64,000 nucleotides of DNA from Rusavskia elegans (GCA_011316305.1 SAUG01000009.1:310001-374000), one strand, 5' to 3'; counted from the first letter of the stretch, positions 1 through 12,447 are shown. Notes: generated by a model from the letters alone, not told the origin. Translations and numbers: made by a program.

Positions 1-118
1 CTTTTAACTAGATATAATAAAAAGATTTTAGTTAATTTTCTTTTCGAAAATATATAATAAAGATATTAATAAAAGAAAAAAAAAAAAAAGACCCTTTTTA
101 TACTCTATATACGGTTTT
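1..118 (-). mobile_element. Internal part of an LTR element, cut by the window edge
   Basis: This stretch lies just inside the LTR at 119-561 and corresponds in position to the start of the internal region of the related copies at 5070 and 25171. The sequence is AT-rich with an A-run near 80-90 and shows no readable protein. The assignment rests on the adjacent LTR. Confidence 0.5.
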
Positions 119-561
119 CACGCTAGATAAAAAGCGATATAGAAGGGGCCGTATTATATCTACGATTCTATAGAGGTTCCCTAGAAAAATTAGCTAGGTA
201 AACGAACCTAATTATTTATAGCCGCGTATAACTACTATAGCCGCCCTTTTTAATAGAACTTTTAATAGATAGCTATTTATCGGCCTTTATAGCTACTTTT
301 ATTATATATATCGCTTATTATTTCTATAGATTGATTCTCTCGTTCGTCGTTAATATAATTATTAAATATATTTCTACTATTTTCTTTTTAATTATTTTAT
401 AATAAAGATACTTTATAATATCGTAACCGTACCTCTACGGCTATATAGAATTAGTTATAATAATCTATACTAGAATTCCTTTACTATTTAGTAGCTCGGA
501 CTACGTCTACGGCTGTAGCTAGGCTCGAGCGTAACGCTCTCTGATATTTAGAGACGTTATA
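119..561 (-). repeat. LTR of the short LTR-element family (copy R0)
   Basis: One of five copies of a roughly 410-440 bp repeat (others near 3524-5069, 15943-16350, 21371-21761 and 25172-25777). Read on the minus strand it starts TATAACGTC (consensus TGTAACGTC), then an ATATCAGA..GCGTT block, a conserved CTACAGCCGTAGACGTAGTC block, and ends near TTTTTATCTAGCGT. Beyond 561 the sequence switches directly to the right part of a hAT element, so the LTR element was inserted into that hAT copy. Confidence 0.7.
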
Positions 562-784
562 GGACTATACTATTTATCGTTCTATTTATTATATTATATA
601 AACGTTCTTATAGTATATATTAATCGGACTAGTAATATAATAAAATAATATAATAAATTATATAATAGCTTTGAAAAATTTTCTAATACGTAAAAATTCT
701 ACGAAACCGATTTATAGAAATCTAGAAAAGACTAAAAGTAGTAAAATCGGATAAAAAAAACAGTCGCTAGTATAGTAATAAAAA

Positions 785-944
785 TAGACTGGCTACTTCG
801 AACCAAAGTAACGACCCGACTTTATAATAAACGTAGCTATTACGTCTAAATTACTAGTTAATATTAGTTTCCTTCCTAATATAGTTAGAAACTCGAACCC
901 GGGATACGAACCCGAATTCGAAACCCGATAAAATAGCCAGTCTA
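785..944 (+). mobile_element. 160-bp hAT-type MITE, copy 1
   Basis: Exactly 160 bp from TAGACTGGC to GCCAGTCTA, flanked by a perfect 8-bp TSD, AATAAAAA (777-784 and 945-952). The left end carries an imperfect hairpin (CTACTTCGAACCAAAGTAA). The right end holds a GGTTCGAAACC-like palindrome. It has no coding capacity and is inserted in the hAT fragment H0. Confidence 0.9.
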
Positions 945-1730
945 AATAAAAATGATATTCTAAAATTATTTATTTTAAATAGTCTATCTAATAATATATT
1001 AATAGAAATATAAATAAAAAGTTAATACTATAGTTTTCGGAAATATATATCGCTACTAGAAAGATTCTAATAATCTAATTCTAAAAATACTATTTATTCA
1101 AATATGGCTATAAAAATAATTAGTTCGGCTAGAATTATTAGAATATAAAATACGACGTTAACGATTCTATAGAATTTTATATAAATATATATTAATATTA
1201 ATCTAGTAAATGAATATAATATTTTATTATATTACTTTTATATATAACTATATTTATATTATCTAGATTTTAACCTATTAGTAATTCACGTTAAATAAAT
1301 TACTATCTAAATTAAAAACTTTTAGTTTATTAAAAATTTAATAAAAAATTAGAAATATAGTTAGAAAATAATAAATTAGTTAATAATTAAATTTTCTATT
1401 ACTAAAAAATCCGAGAAAAAGATATATAGTCTAGATTTTTCTGAAAAAAATAAATATAGACTATAGCCGTTATATTAACTAATATTAAATAAAATATATT
1501 TTCGTTATATATTATCTAAATTATATATTTTATTTAAAAAAAATAGTATATTCAAAGTAATAGTCGTTTATAAAAACTATTATATTCGACTATTTTATAT
1601 AACTATAAATTAGATTAAATTAGATTTCTATTAATTTTTAATTAATAATCTAATCCGACTTTTAGTTCTAATATTAGAAACCGATCTAAACCGTTTAATA
1701 GATCGGGTCGAATCGATTTATTAAAACTCG

Positions 1731-1890
1731 TAGACTGGCCGTTTTATCGGGTTTCGAACTCGAGTTCGTATTCTAGATTCGAGTTTCTAACTATATTAGG
1801 AAGGAAACTAATTTTAACTAGTAATTTAGACGTAATAGCTACGTTTATCGTAAAGTTAGATCGCTACTTTAGTTTAAAGTAGCTAGTCTA
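1731..1890 (-). mobile_element. 160-bp hAT-type MITE, copy 2
   Basis: Again exactly 160 bp, inverted relative to copy 1, from TAGACTGGCCGTTTTATCGG to AGCTAGTCTA. It lies in the terminal region of the hAT fragment H0. Unlike the other copies no clean 8-bp TSD is visible. Instead a block of about 40 bp of hAT end sequence (..CGATTTATTAAAACTCG) occurs on both sides, so a rearrangement has probably followed. Confidence 0.85.
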
Positions 1891-2003
1891 ATTCGATTTA
1901 ATCTATTTAACGGGTCGGATCGAACCGATTTATTAAAACTCGGATCGGATTTTCGAAATACCGATAGAAACCCGTATCGAAGTAACCAGTTTAATAATAA
2001 TCT

Positions 2004-2642
2004 AGATTCTATTAGATATATCTATTATTATTTCGAAAAACTAATACTAAATAGTAGATTCGAATTTTTTAAACTATATCTTTATTAATTTATCTTTATT
2101 TATTATATAATTAATTAAGTTAAAATAATATAATATTAATAGATCGATTTCTCGTTTAATTTATAGATTAGCTAAAATAGATTTTATTTAGAAAAGATTC
2201 GTTTTCTAAAATTTCGCTAGATATATCGATTTAGAAAACGAAGAGATAAAAACTAATTAAAGTATTAGATATTTTATATTAGTTTTAAAAATGTAAAATT
2301 AATACGATTTAAATTTAGATAGTAAATAATAGAAAAAGATAATATAGATATATAAATATTAATTTAAATATTATTTACTATTTAAATTATATTTAAAGAA
2401 TTAATTTATAATATTACTATATAGTAAAATCGGGAATTTTTTAGTATTATAATATAGAAAAGGAGATTTTATCGTTTTTAACGGATTAAATTCGGATTTC
2501 CAAATTCGATCTAAAATTAAATCGGATCGAATTTTAAAAAAATCCGATCCGATTCGATTTAATATCTAGAAAAGTCGGAATTAATTTAGATTGGATCGGT
2601 TTTTTTAATTCGAATTTAAAATCCGATCCGACGACCAGTCTA
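2004..2642 (-). mobile_element. hAT element, left part, inverted
   Basis: The reverse complement matches the left end and first part of the transposase region of the hAT copies near 9806-10200 and 34380-34700. It ends at 2642 with CCGATCCGACGACCAGTCTA, the inverted left terminus. It abuts the right end of H0 at 2003, so H0 was probably inserted into this copy. Confidence 0.7.
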
Positions 2643-2845
2643 ATAATAATTAAAATTCGAATTTTAATTTTTTGAAATTAACCAAATATTTTCAAAATTC
2701 CGATTAAAAATATTAATTGCTATATTAAAATTTAAAATAAATTAATAATATTATTTGCTTTTAATATATATATTAAAAGAAATTTCATTTTTATAGATAT
2801 ATATAATATTCGTCTATCAATATTTGTTTAGCGATTATAAATAAT

Positions 2846-3335
2846 TAGAGTAATTACTTCGAGTCGGATTTCTATTAGTATTTCAAAAATTCGATCCGAA
2901 TTTTAACGAATTAGTTTAATCCAATCCGTTAAACGATATAAATCGGTTTTTAAAATTAGAACCGAAAATCGAATAGAATTATATAATAGAAACCGATGAA
3001 AATTTAATTTAATTTATTAAATCTTTTCTATATAATAAATAACTATTATTATCAAAATATAAAACTATATATAATAAATTAAATAATCATTTTTTAAATT
3101 AATATATTTAGATAATATATTTATTTGAATATAATTTATTTATAATCAATAGATACAATTTTTATATTAGAATTATATTTTTATACTAGATTTGAATAGT
3201 TTCAACAAATTAAATCTAGGTTTTTAGATTCGATCCGGAACCGAATCGGTTTAATATTTAAAAAAAATCGGAATCGATTCGGATCGGATCGATTTTTTTA
3301 ATCCGAATTCGAAATCCGACCCGATAGCCAATCTA
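2846..3335 (+). mobile_element. Non-autonomous hAT element, type B
   Basis: Decayed left end TAGAGTAATTACTTCGAGTCGG and right end CCGATAGCCAATCTA, flanked by 8-bp TSDs TAAATAAT (2838-2845) and TAAATAAC (3336-3343), which differ by one C/T change. Type B members (also 13175, 17619, 44272 and others) share a conserved block near the middle, TAGATAATATATT followed by TAGCGTAGTTAATTAATTAG. No coding region. The flanks 2643-2845 and 3336-3523 hold nothing I can assign. Confidence 0.8.
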
Positions 3336-4252
3336 TAAATAACATTTAATAAATATTTAAATAAATAAAATAAAATCCGAATTGGAAATAAAGTTATAGG
3401 ATTAGAAATATTAAATAAATAAATTCGAAATAACGTAATTTCGATTATTTAACGATAGTATAAAATGATATTTTATTTAATAAATATTCTAAACTTTTTA
3501 ATTTTATAAATTAAATAACTTTTTATAACGTTTTTATATATTAAAAGGCGTTACATTCGAATCTAGCTACAGTCGTAAACGTAGTTCTAGCTATTAAATA
3601 GTAAAAGAATTTTGGTATAAATTATCGTAACTAGTTCCGTATAGTCGTAAAGATAAAGTTATATTATTACGAGACGTTTTCGTTATATAGGTAATTATAA
3701 AAGATAAATAAAATAATAATCAGTAATTATATTAATAATTAATAAAGAAATCTATTTATTAGATAAAAAAAAACGATATATATAGTAATAGAGCCGATCT
3801 ACTAAATAGAGGCGGTTCTACGGCTCTAGCGGTTAAATTGACTATCGGATCGGATTTCGAATCCGAATTAAAAAAATCGATCCGATCCGAATCGGTTTCG
3901 ATTTTTCTAGATATCGAACCGATAGGTTTTCGATTTCTAGTTTATAATCCGATCCGACTCGAAAGTATTACTAAATCTATAAAATTTAGATATATATAGT
4001 ATAAAAGTTATATTAATTTTATAAATTAATTATTAATAAATTAACTATTCTAGTTAAAAAGATGAAATTATAGTTAGATTAAATATATTATATAATTATC
4101 TTATCTTTTATATATAATAAAGAAATTAATTAATTTTAATATTATACTATTACTTAAGATTTAATAGATTTCCGTCGGATTTTCAAATTTTACTCGGAAC
4201 CGATCGTTTAGTAAATTGAATCAATTCGACCCGTTAAAAAATCGGGTCGGAT

Positions 4253-4904
4253 TAGACTAGCTATTTCGAATCGGATTTCTATCGGTATTAGACTGGCTAT
4301 TTCGAACCAAAGTAGCGACCCGACTTCGCGATAAACGTGGCTATTACGTCTAAATTACTAGTTAAAGTTTATCTCCTTCCTAATACGGTTAGAAACTCGA
4401 ATTCGAAATACGAACCCGGGTTCGAAATCCGATAAAACGGCCAGTCTAATCGATATTTTAGAAACCCGATCCGAATTTTAATAAATCGGTTCGATTTAAC
4501 CTACTAAATAATTTAAATCGATTTCTAAAATTAAAATCGAAAATCGAATTATTTTATAAAATAGAAACTAGTAAGAACTCGATTTAATCTATTAATTTCT
4601 CTATATAAAATATAATATTATAAATAATTAATGAATTTATTAATTATTTTTTAATAAAGCTATTATATTTAGATAATATATTTAATTTATCTAAAATTCT
4701 TCTAGCTAGCGTAATTAATTAACTAAAAGTTTTTTAAATAGATAGATATAATTTTTCTATTAGAATTTTACTTTTATACTAGAATCTAGCGGGTTTAGTA
4801 ATTTTAGTAGATCGAATCTAAATTTCTAGGTTTAATCCGAAATCGAATCGGATCGAATCGGATTAGTTAATCTAGATTCGAAACCCGATCCGACGGCCAG
4901 TTTA
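4253..4904 (+). mobile_element. Type B non-autonomous hAT element, nested
   Basis: Runs from TAGACTAGCTATTTCG to GACGGCCAGTTTA with TSDs GGTCGGAT (4245-4252) and GATCGGAT (4905-4912), one G/A apart. It lies inside 3834-4953 and carries the 160-bp element at 4289-4448. Without that insertion it is about 484 bp, the normal type B size. Confidence 0.88.
4289..4448 (+). mobile_element. 160-bp hAT-type MITE, copy 3
   Basis: Exactly 160 bp from TAGACTGGC to GGCCAGTCTA, TSDs ATCGGTAT (4281-4288) and ATCGATAT (4449-4456). It is the innermost of a stack: LTR, then the 3834 element, then the type B element, then this unit. It sits only 36 bp from the left end of the type B host. Confidence 0.9.
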
Positions 4905-5069
4905 GATCGGATTATATTTACCGACGGAAACCCGTACCGAAATAGCCAGTCTACTAGCGGTTTTAACTAGATTAAACTATTGATTCGCTTGCTTAATCAA
5001 TAAACGTAAATATTTCTATAAAATTATAGATGTGATACGGCTCTTTCTATAACGATTTTTATCTAACGT

Positions 5070-6593
5070 ATCGTATCTGCAGGGATAAATCCGTCTTGTC
5101 TCTATTAAAAAAAATTTCTTTTTTTATTTTAACTTGCTATACGTCGTTTCGTTTTTTATCTAAAGCTTTATTAATATATTTAATATCGAAAAGAAATAAT
5201 ACTATTTTTTTACAATCGCTGCTCGCGCGATTTGTTAAAAGTTTATAAAATTCTTCCAGATATTAATATTTATAGAAAATATACGAGATGTAAAAAACTT
5301 TATAATATATTTATTTTAGAATTATTTTATATATTTTCATTCTCGTTCTCGATATATTCTATTTATTTTTTAAAAGAAAACGATTTAAATTCGAGAAGAC
5401 GAAGTTTCGTATCGAAATCGAGGATATTATATCCGAATATTTAAAAGTAAACTAGAAATTTTAGTTATTATATTTTCGCTAAAAGAAAATTTATAATAAT
5501 TTATCCGTTCGCGAGTTTAATTTTTATTATTTACTTGCGAAATAAATTCGCTTTATTTAATACTTTAAAGCTTTTTTTTAAAAAAAAAAATTTTTATTAT
5601 CTAGAAATAGCGCGTTTTATTAAAATTTGATAAAATTAATAATTCTATTTCTTTTAATTCGATTAGTAATTTTACGTTAACCGCGTAAAAGATATCCGAT
5701 AAATTAATACCGGGGTTAAATTTAGAAGATTCTAATAGTTTTCTAAAAAAAATTTAATTTCTTTTAACTAATAGAGGCGATAAATATATAAAAGAATATC
5801 TAGTTAAAGATTTTTTTATTCGATATCCTTTTTAAATTAAATTAGTTATCGATATTATAAATTGCTTCCGGATTTTCTAATATTTTAGTTTATTTTTATT
5901 TTCTAATTACTATTTCGTCCTATAACGATAAAAATAGAAACTAGCCAAGTTTTCAATCTTTTAATTATATATTTAGCGTAGAATCTAGCGATTTTTATTC
6001 CATATCCGAATTTTATTTTAAAATAAAACTATATTTACTTTGTTAGAATTTTCTAATATAATCGATCTATAATTTTTAAATTAATTATTAACTTTTATTA
6101 TATTTATCGGCTAATCGTTATAATAGATATTCGTATTTTTTTTAGATTTTAGTTTTCTATATTTCGTTTTTTTTTTTCTTAAATTTTTTATCTAACTCGC
6201 GGATTTACTAGTAATCTACGGAAAATATAACGTCGAATTTATTATATAAAAGATTTTTATATTTAAAGAACTATATTATTTATAGTTCTATTTTTCTTTT
6301 TATATTATTTTTCAATACTAGTATTTTAGAAATCGATTTTTTCTATTTATTTTCTAAAATAATATACTATTTTAAATTTATAAATAATATAAAATTCGCA
6401 ATTTCGATAAATGTATTTTTTATTTTAATATCGATTTTTTTAATTCTATTATTTTTTATAGAATATTTTATAATATATCCGGCGATTTTTTTATATAGTT
6501 TTTTCATTATTATTTTTTCCCGTTTATTAAAACTATCGTCTAATAACTTCCGACTTTAACTTTATATACTAATATAAAGCCTCTTTCGGTCTA
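5070..6593 (+). pseudogene. Gag-like relic of LTR element R1 (5' internal part)
   Basis: This is the internal region following the LTR. Around 5226-5345 one frame reads RDLLKVYKILPD..NIYRKYTR, and the homologous stretch of copy R2 (minus strand near 25020-24900) reads RDLSKIYKRFSNTNIYRKY. Around 5677-5800 one frame reads SDKLIPGLNLEDSNSFLKK..TNRG..IKEYLVKD, matched in R2 by SDKLILKLN..KEYLVKDP. Conservation of amino acids between copies that differ in bases shows former coding. The 'KL.P.NF..F...I..LL..RG' shape recalls the gag N-terminus of some Copia-type elements, but this is a weak resemblance and the family is not settled. Stops are mostly TAA/TAG at positions consistent with RIP of CAA, CAG or TGG. 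Confidence 0.5.
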
Positions 6594-7077
6594 GTTAATT
6601 TAGCCGTCGGATCGGATTTCGAACTCGGGTTAAAAGAATCGATTCGATCCGAATCGGTTTCGACTTTTCTAGATACCGAACTAAATTAGATCGGATTATT
6701 CTAAAATTTAATCCGATTCGATTTCGAATCGAATCTAGGAGCTCGGATTTAATCTGCTAAAACCGTTAAAACCTCTTTTTCTATATTATAATATTAAAAA
6801 TATCTCGTTTTTACTATACGGTTATATTTAAATATTAATACCTTAGATACTATTTAAATAGACGTTTAGTTTTTCTTATTAAATAGTAAATAATAATTTA
6901 ATTAATATTTCTATATTTATATTACCTTTCTATATTATTTATTAGATTGGCTATTTCGGTACGGGTTTCGATTAGTATTTAGAACCCGATCCGATTTTTT
7001 AGCAGGTCAAATCGGTTCGATTTACTAAACGATCGGTTCCGGATCGAATCTAGAAATCCGATAGGAACCCGCTAAAC

Positions 7078-9465
7078 TAGTCTGGCCATTTCGGATCGAA
7101 TTTCTATCGAACCGTTAGATATTCGACCCGAGTTTTTCGTAGGTCGAATCGGTTTAACCCGCTAAGCGGGTCGGATCGAATTCTAGTATTAAAATTAAAA
7201 ATTAGGTTAGATTATAGAATAGGACTCGATAGGAATCCGATCCGACCCGATTTATAATCGTATTAGAAAATCGAATATAAAAGTAATTATACGTAATATA
7301 AACGGTAATATATTTTATTTAATACTAGTTTATATATCGGTACTATATAAATAATATTATCTTTTTTTAAATAATTTTATAGATATATACTTTTTTCTAG
7401 AACTTTTAATTTTTTAGAATTTATTTTTAACTAGCTATCGTTATATTTCCGGCTATACCCCTAGATTTTATATTAACTTTTTAATAAACTAAACGTCTTT
7501 CTACTAAATAGTAATACGTTTTATATAGATTATAGCTAGTTAATAATCTATTAAAAATAAATATAGTCGGATATATATAGTAATATAATAAAATAATTAT
7601 TTATCTTTTTATTATATTCTATAGAACTACGAATACTATATTTTATATTCTATCGATTCTTCTATTTATATTTATAGCAGCGATATTAGTAAGAATTTCG
7701 CGATATAGTCTAGCGAAAGGTACTTTAGAAATAAAAGGTTCGAAACCCTTCTAATATTTATAGATTTCTCGAAAAGCGACGGTTTTAGGTTGCTATTTAT
7801 ATTTTATATAATAGATTATTAGCTAGATTATTTAGAATATATTATTCTAGAGTATTACCGGTACTATAATACTATAAAATTTCCTTTTACTTTTTCTTTT
7901 ATCTTTTTCGATTCTATTTCTTCGAATCTTCGCTATATCTTTATAAAATAGAATTAATTTTTTAGTTAAAATAGTTTTAGCGTTATTATATAATTAATTA
8001 TTTTACTTTAATATATTATCTCTATTTAGATTCGTATATACTATATATTATACTACGACGATTAAAAGGAACGAAAAACTAATAATAAAGAAAAATATAG
8101 TACGGTATAGTATATAGTATATTAGTATTTTATTATAGTAGTTAATTATTAAAAAATAAAAATTAGAAATAAAATAAAGTTATTTAGATAATCGTCGGCT
8201 ATACTACGGCTAGAAGGTTAAAGCTCTAAACGAGCTTATATATTTCTATAAACTTCTAGTATATTCTACTACTTTAATACGTAGAATCTTTAGATAATTC
8301 TATAACTATTAATTATATTACTCTATTATATTATTTAATATACTATCTACTATATCTAGATTAGAACTACTATCTATAAAATCTAAACTAGTCGTAAACT
8401 ATTAACACGGTAAAAAGTAATCCGATATCGAATATAGATTCTATAAAAAATAAAGTACAGACTATATTATAATATATAAATATTTTAAGAAATTTAAAGA
8501 AATAGATTTCTAGAAAAGCGTAGATATAGAAATAAAGACCGTATTAGAATAAAACGCTAGAGATTAGAAAATAGACTATAGAATCGAAAAAGAAATCTAT
8601 AATAATATAATAAAAAATTATATACTATACTAAATATTAATAAATATATAATATTATAGTATAAAACAATCTACGTACTAAAACTCTTTTAGAAAATATA
8701 GAAAAGATAATAACTATTAAATAGATAGAGTAGATACAAAGTAAAATAATTTATAAAAATAATATATCGAATATAAATAGAGCTATTTAGTATAGAAATT
8801 TTTATTTCTAATATTTTCTCTAATCTAATATTAATATTAATAGTCCGAATAGAGTAATTTTAATAAAGTATATAGCTCTAATCGTTAATTTTATCTAATA
8901 ATAAATAATCTATTATATCGGTTTCTAAAAGCTTTAGTCCGCTAGAATTTTAAATCCTTTAAAAAGATAGATAATATTTACTAAAAAAGTTGGTTATAGC
9001 GGAAATACGGCTAATAAATATATTAATTCTTTCTATAGAAAGGAAGATAAAAATAGCGATAATATTATTAAAGTTAATAAAAAGGGTTAGATAGTAGAAA
9101 GATACTCTTCTATATAAAATAATACTAAATTTAGAAATAATAAAGGTTTAGCTAGAAATATTAATTTTAATAGTTACGATAAAGATATAAAGGAGCAGAC
9201 GGAGGTAAATAATATTAAAAATATAAGAGAAAATAAAAATAAAGATATAGAGGGAAGTATTAAACTATCTAACTAGTTATATAAATCGAGGAGTAATAGT
9301 CTAGAAAAAATGAATAACCTATATATATTACTATACTAATATTAAATAAAAATATAATATAATATATAAAAAAAATTATATTTTAATACTAGTATTATAC
9401 TTTTATATACGATTTTAGTATTTTAACGGATCGAACTCGGGTATCCGACTCCGACGGCCAGTCTA
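7078..9465 (-). mobile_element. Inverted hAT derivative lacking transposase
   Basis: Starts with the hAT right end (TAGTCTGGCCATTTCGGATCG) and ends with a hAT-type left end (CCGACGGCCAGTCTA). Flanks CGCTAAAC (7070-7077) and CGCGAAAC (9466-9473) agree at seven of eight bases. It carries the second coding region seen in hAT copies at 31146 and 34013 but no transposase motifs. It is inserted in a type B element that is inside hAT H4, which is inside R1: four levels. Confidence 0.82.
8986..9341 (+). pseudogene. Relic of a second hAT-element protein, Asn/Lys-rich C-terminal part
   Basis: A frame of about 118 codons with only three stops, each TAA or TAG as RIP would make from CAA, CAG or TGG. It reads KVGYSGNTANKYINSFYRKE near its start and ENKNKDIEGSIKLSNQLYKS near its end if the stops are read as Gln, and closes at a TAA. 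The reverse complements of 31800-32100 and 37900-38200 encode a recognisably similar Asn/Lys/Glu-rich tail, so the coding sense is opposite to the transposase in the same element family. I do not recognise the protein. Confidence 0.45.
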
Positions 9466-9805
9466 CGCGAAACCTTATTATATTTTAAATATAATATTTA
9501 TTGTATATTTATTAATTTTAATTTTGTAATATATTTAGATAATATATTTAGTTTAACTAGAATCTTTCTAGCGAACAAAGTTAATTAATTAGAATTATTC
9601 TAAAATAAATAAATATAATTTTTATACTAAAATTTTACTTTTATATTAGAATTTAATATTTTAACGGTTCTAAATTAGATTAGATCGATTCTTCGACTAG
9701 AAACCGAAAACCTGCCGGTTTAGTATCTAGAAAAGTCGAGATCGACTCGGTTCGAATTCGGAATGCGAATTCGGGTTCGAAACTCGATCCGACGGCCAGC
9801 CTATT

Positions 9806-10423
9806 ATTTATTAACTAAATATAAATCGTATTAATCTTAAATTTTTAAAGCTAATATAAAAAATCTAATTTTTTAATTAATTTTCGTCTATCCGTTTCCT
9901 AAACTGATACGCCTAGCGAGATTCTAGAAAATAAATCTTTTCTAAATAAAATCTATTCTAGCAAGTCTATAAACTAGACGGAAAACCGATCTATATATAT
10001 TATAATATTAAAATTTAATAAATTATATAGAAGGTAAAGATAGATTATTAAAGATATAGCTAAAAAAAATTCGAGCTAACTATCTAATACTCGTTTTTCG
10101 GAATAATAATAGATATATTTAATAGAATTTAGATTATTATAAAGAGTTCGTATATTGGTAATCTAGTATTTCTATAGCTACTAGTATTAAAAATAAAATC
10201 TATAGAAAATTAGTTAATTTTTTTTAGTCGAAAAAAGCTATAGAATATATATAGTTGAAATAGTAATATAAATATTGCTAGATAGTTTTAATAATAGATA
10301 GTTTCTCTAAGATTATATATAAAAAATATTTTAAAACTTTTGATTATTTTATAACCTCTAATTCTTTTAATATATCTACTATAAAGAAAAATTTTAATAT
10401 TTTAATTTATTCAAGAACTAAGC
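9806..10423 (+). pseudogene. hAT transposase relic, N-terminal segment (H4)
   Basis: Collinear with 34350-34960 and 46140-46720. The plus-strand frame contains a QIIKDIAKK..ADYLV-like stretch conserved between copies. This corresponds to the part before the catalytic core, where hAT proteins usually carry a BED-type finger; I could not confirm the finger residues. Many TAA/TAG interruptions. Confidence 0.5.
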
Positions 10424-10431
10424 GACGTAAC

Positions 10432-12080
10432 TAGACTGGCTATTTCGAGTCGGATTTCTGTCGAACTATCGAAAACCCGATCCGAGATTTAGTAGGTTAA
10501 ACTAACCCGACCCGCTAAACGAATCGGGTCGAATTCTAATATTAGTTTCGAAAATCAAATCGGATTATAAAGTAAAAACTAATAGAAATCCGATTTAATC
10601 CGATTCGTAATTATATTAGATAGTCGAATATTATAGCTTTTATAAACGAATATTGTTTCAAATATATTATTTTAATTATAATAAATAAATTAGATAATAT
10701 AAAGCGGTAATATATTTTATTTAATAATAGTTAATATAACGACCGTAATCTATATTATTTTTCTCTAGGAAAATTCTAGACTATATTTTTCTTTCTCGGA
10801 TTTTTTAACTATATAGAATTTAGTTATTAACTAGTTTATCTTTTTCTAGTTAAATTTCTAAAATCTTTATTAGATTTTTAATAAACTAAAAGCTTTTAAT
10901 TAAAATAGTAATTTATTTAATATAAATTACTATTAGATTAATGTCTATATTATATAACTATAGTTATATATAAATAGTAATATAATAAAGTAATATATTT
11001 ACCTACTAGATTAATAATAATATATACTTTTATAGAATTTTATAAAACTATTAAAATCGTAATTTATATTCTAATAACTCCGGCCGAATTAAATTCTATA
11101 GTAATATTTTTAAAAATTTCGCGATATAGTCTAGTAAATAGTACTTTTAGAATTAGATTATCGAAACTCTTTTAGTAGCGATAGATATTTCGAAAAACTA
11201 CGGTATTAGCATTCTATTTATATTTCTATCGATTAATTAGCTAGACTATTTAGAATATATTATTTTGAAATATTATTTTTACCGTTATATTAGCAGATTT
11301 CCTATTTTTTTTTATTTTTTTCTACTATCTGTAATTTTCTCTAGATTTCTATAAATCGATTTCGTAATATTTTTATATATTAGAATACCTTTTAGCGCTG
11401 TTATATAATTTATTATTTATTTCAATATATCAATAGATTTATAAATACGTACTATATTAACCTATATATAATATAATTAATAGAGCGGTAAATAGTATAG
11501 TACGGTTTATATTAAAGTAGAAATCTACGATAATAGTTAGTAGATAAAGAAAAAAAGATCGAAAATAAAGTTTAGTAAATTTATATAATCGTCGGTTGGA
11601 TTTCGATTAAAGTAAACAAGCCCGTATACTTTTATAAATTTCTAGCGTATTCTACTATATATTTCTATATACTTTTAGCTAATCTATTACGTTTCTTTCA
11701 AATATTAATTATATTACCCTACTATATAACCTACCGTCCTACGCTATTATCTTGTTTAAAAGATTAGATATTTTATATTAGTTATAAAGATTTAGAATTT
11801 ATATAATTTATATTTATATAATAATCAATATGGAAAGGTAATATAGATATATAAATATTAATTTAATTATTATTTACTATTTAATTGTAAAGTATCGACG
11901 TCTATATAATTAGTATCTAAAGTATTAACATAACTATATAGTAAAAGCGGGAGTTTCTTAATATTATAATATAGAAAAGAAAGTTTTAGCGGTTTTAATA
12001 GATTAAACCCGGAAACCCGAGTTCGACTCGGATTTAAATCGGATCGAATTCTAAAATAATCCGATCCGACAGCTAGTCTA
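10432..12080 (-). mobile_element. Internally deleted hAT derivative, inverted
   Basis: Begins TAGACTGGCTATTTCGAGTCGG and ends CCGACAGCTAGTCTA with a perfect 8-bp TSD GACGTAAC (10424-10431, 12081-12088). Without the insertion the host reads GCGACGTAACTCGTAG, exactly as in the uninterrupted hAT copy at 34970. An 8-bp duplication is the hallmark of hAT transposition. It carries part of the second coding region and both hAT ends, but no transposase. Confidence 0.92.
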
Positions 12081-12279
12081 GACGTAACTCGTAGTCTTTT
12101 ATTAAAAAAATATTTATCCGCGTAAATAGCTAAAGATAATATAAAGAGATAATAAAAAATTAATTTTAATTATAGAAAAGAAACTATATTAAATTCGATT
12201 CTACTTTCGATTAAATTATATAGAATTAATATCTATATAGAACTTTTTTTATCTAGATATAAAACTTGTCGGCTGTATA

Positions 12280-12439
12280 TAGACTGGCCGTTTTATCGGG
12301 TTTCGAACTCGGGTTTATATCCCGGGTTCGAGTTTCTAATCGTATTAGGAAAGAAATTAATTTTAACTAGTAATTTAGACGTAATAGCTACGTTTATCGC
12401 GAAGTCGGGTCGCTACTTTGGTTCGAAGTGGCCAGTCTA
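12280..12439 (-). mobile_element. 160-bp hAT-type MITE, copy 4
   Basis: Exactly 160 bp, TAGACTGGCCGTTTTATCGG to GGCCAGTCTA, with a perfect TSD GCTGTATA (12272-12279, 12440-12447). Inserted in the transposase region of hAT H4. The hairpin end (CTACTTTGGTTCGAAGTGG) is on the right because the unit is inverted. Confidence 0.92.
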
Positions 12440-12447
12440 GCTGTATA

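Larger units (their letters stand above)
562..2003 (+). mobile_element. hAT element, right part only (H0)
   Basis: It matches the right part of the large hAT copy at about 39060-40146 and ends in the same right terminus (..CGAAGTAACCAGTTTA, consensus CGAAGTGGCCAGTCTA). The left part is missing because an LTR element is inserted at 561. Two 160-bp elements sit inside it (785-944 and 1731-1890). No transposase is readable in this part. Confidence 0.75.
3834..4953 (+). mobile_element. Non-autonomous hAT element in the LTR
   Basis: Left end TAAATTGACTATCGGATCGG (a RIP-altered TAGACTGGCTGTCGG), right end CCGTACCGAAATAGCCAGTCTA region, with a perfect 8-bp TSD CTAGCGGT (3826-3833, 4954-4961). Subterminal GGATCGG/CCGATCC motifs are dense. 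It carries a second element at 4253-4904. No coding region. Confidence 0.88.
3524..5069 (+). repeat. 5' LTR of R1, interrupted
   Basis: LTR halves 3524-3833 and 4954-5069 join across an inserted element flanked by CTAGCGGT on both sides. The start is TATAACGTTTTTATATATTA. The family block AGCCGATCTACTAAATAGAGG lies just left of the insertion and CGCTTGCTTAATCAATAAACG just right of it. It ends near TTTTTATCTAACGTA. Confidence 0.75.
6943..9803 (+). mobile_element. Type B element nested in hAT H4
   Basis: TAGATTGGCTATTTCGGTACGG at the left, GACGGCCAGCCTA at the right, perfect TSD TTATTTAT (6935-6942, 9804-9811). It is interrupted by a hAT derivative at 7078-9465; removing that leaves about 465 bp, the same as the intact member at 17619-18083. 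Confidence 0.9.

Noticed and set aside
119..561. SINE or solo MITE interpretation of the 430-bp repeat
   Set aside because: Two pairs of copies flank the same internal sequence in direct orientation, which makes LTRs the better reading.
5232..5444. 70-codon open frame on the plus strand
   Set aside because: It is a non-ATG fragment of the R1 gag-like relic, conserved in frame with R2 only over its first half; it is not an independent gene and is described under R1.
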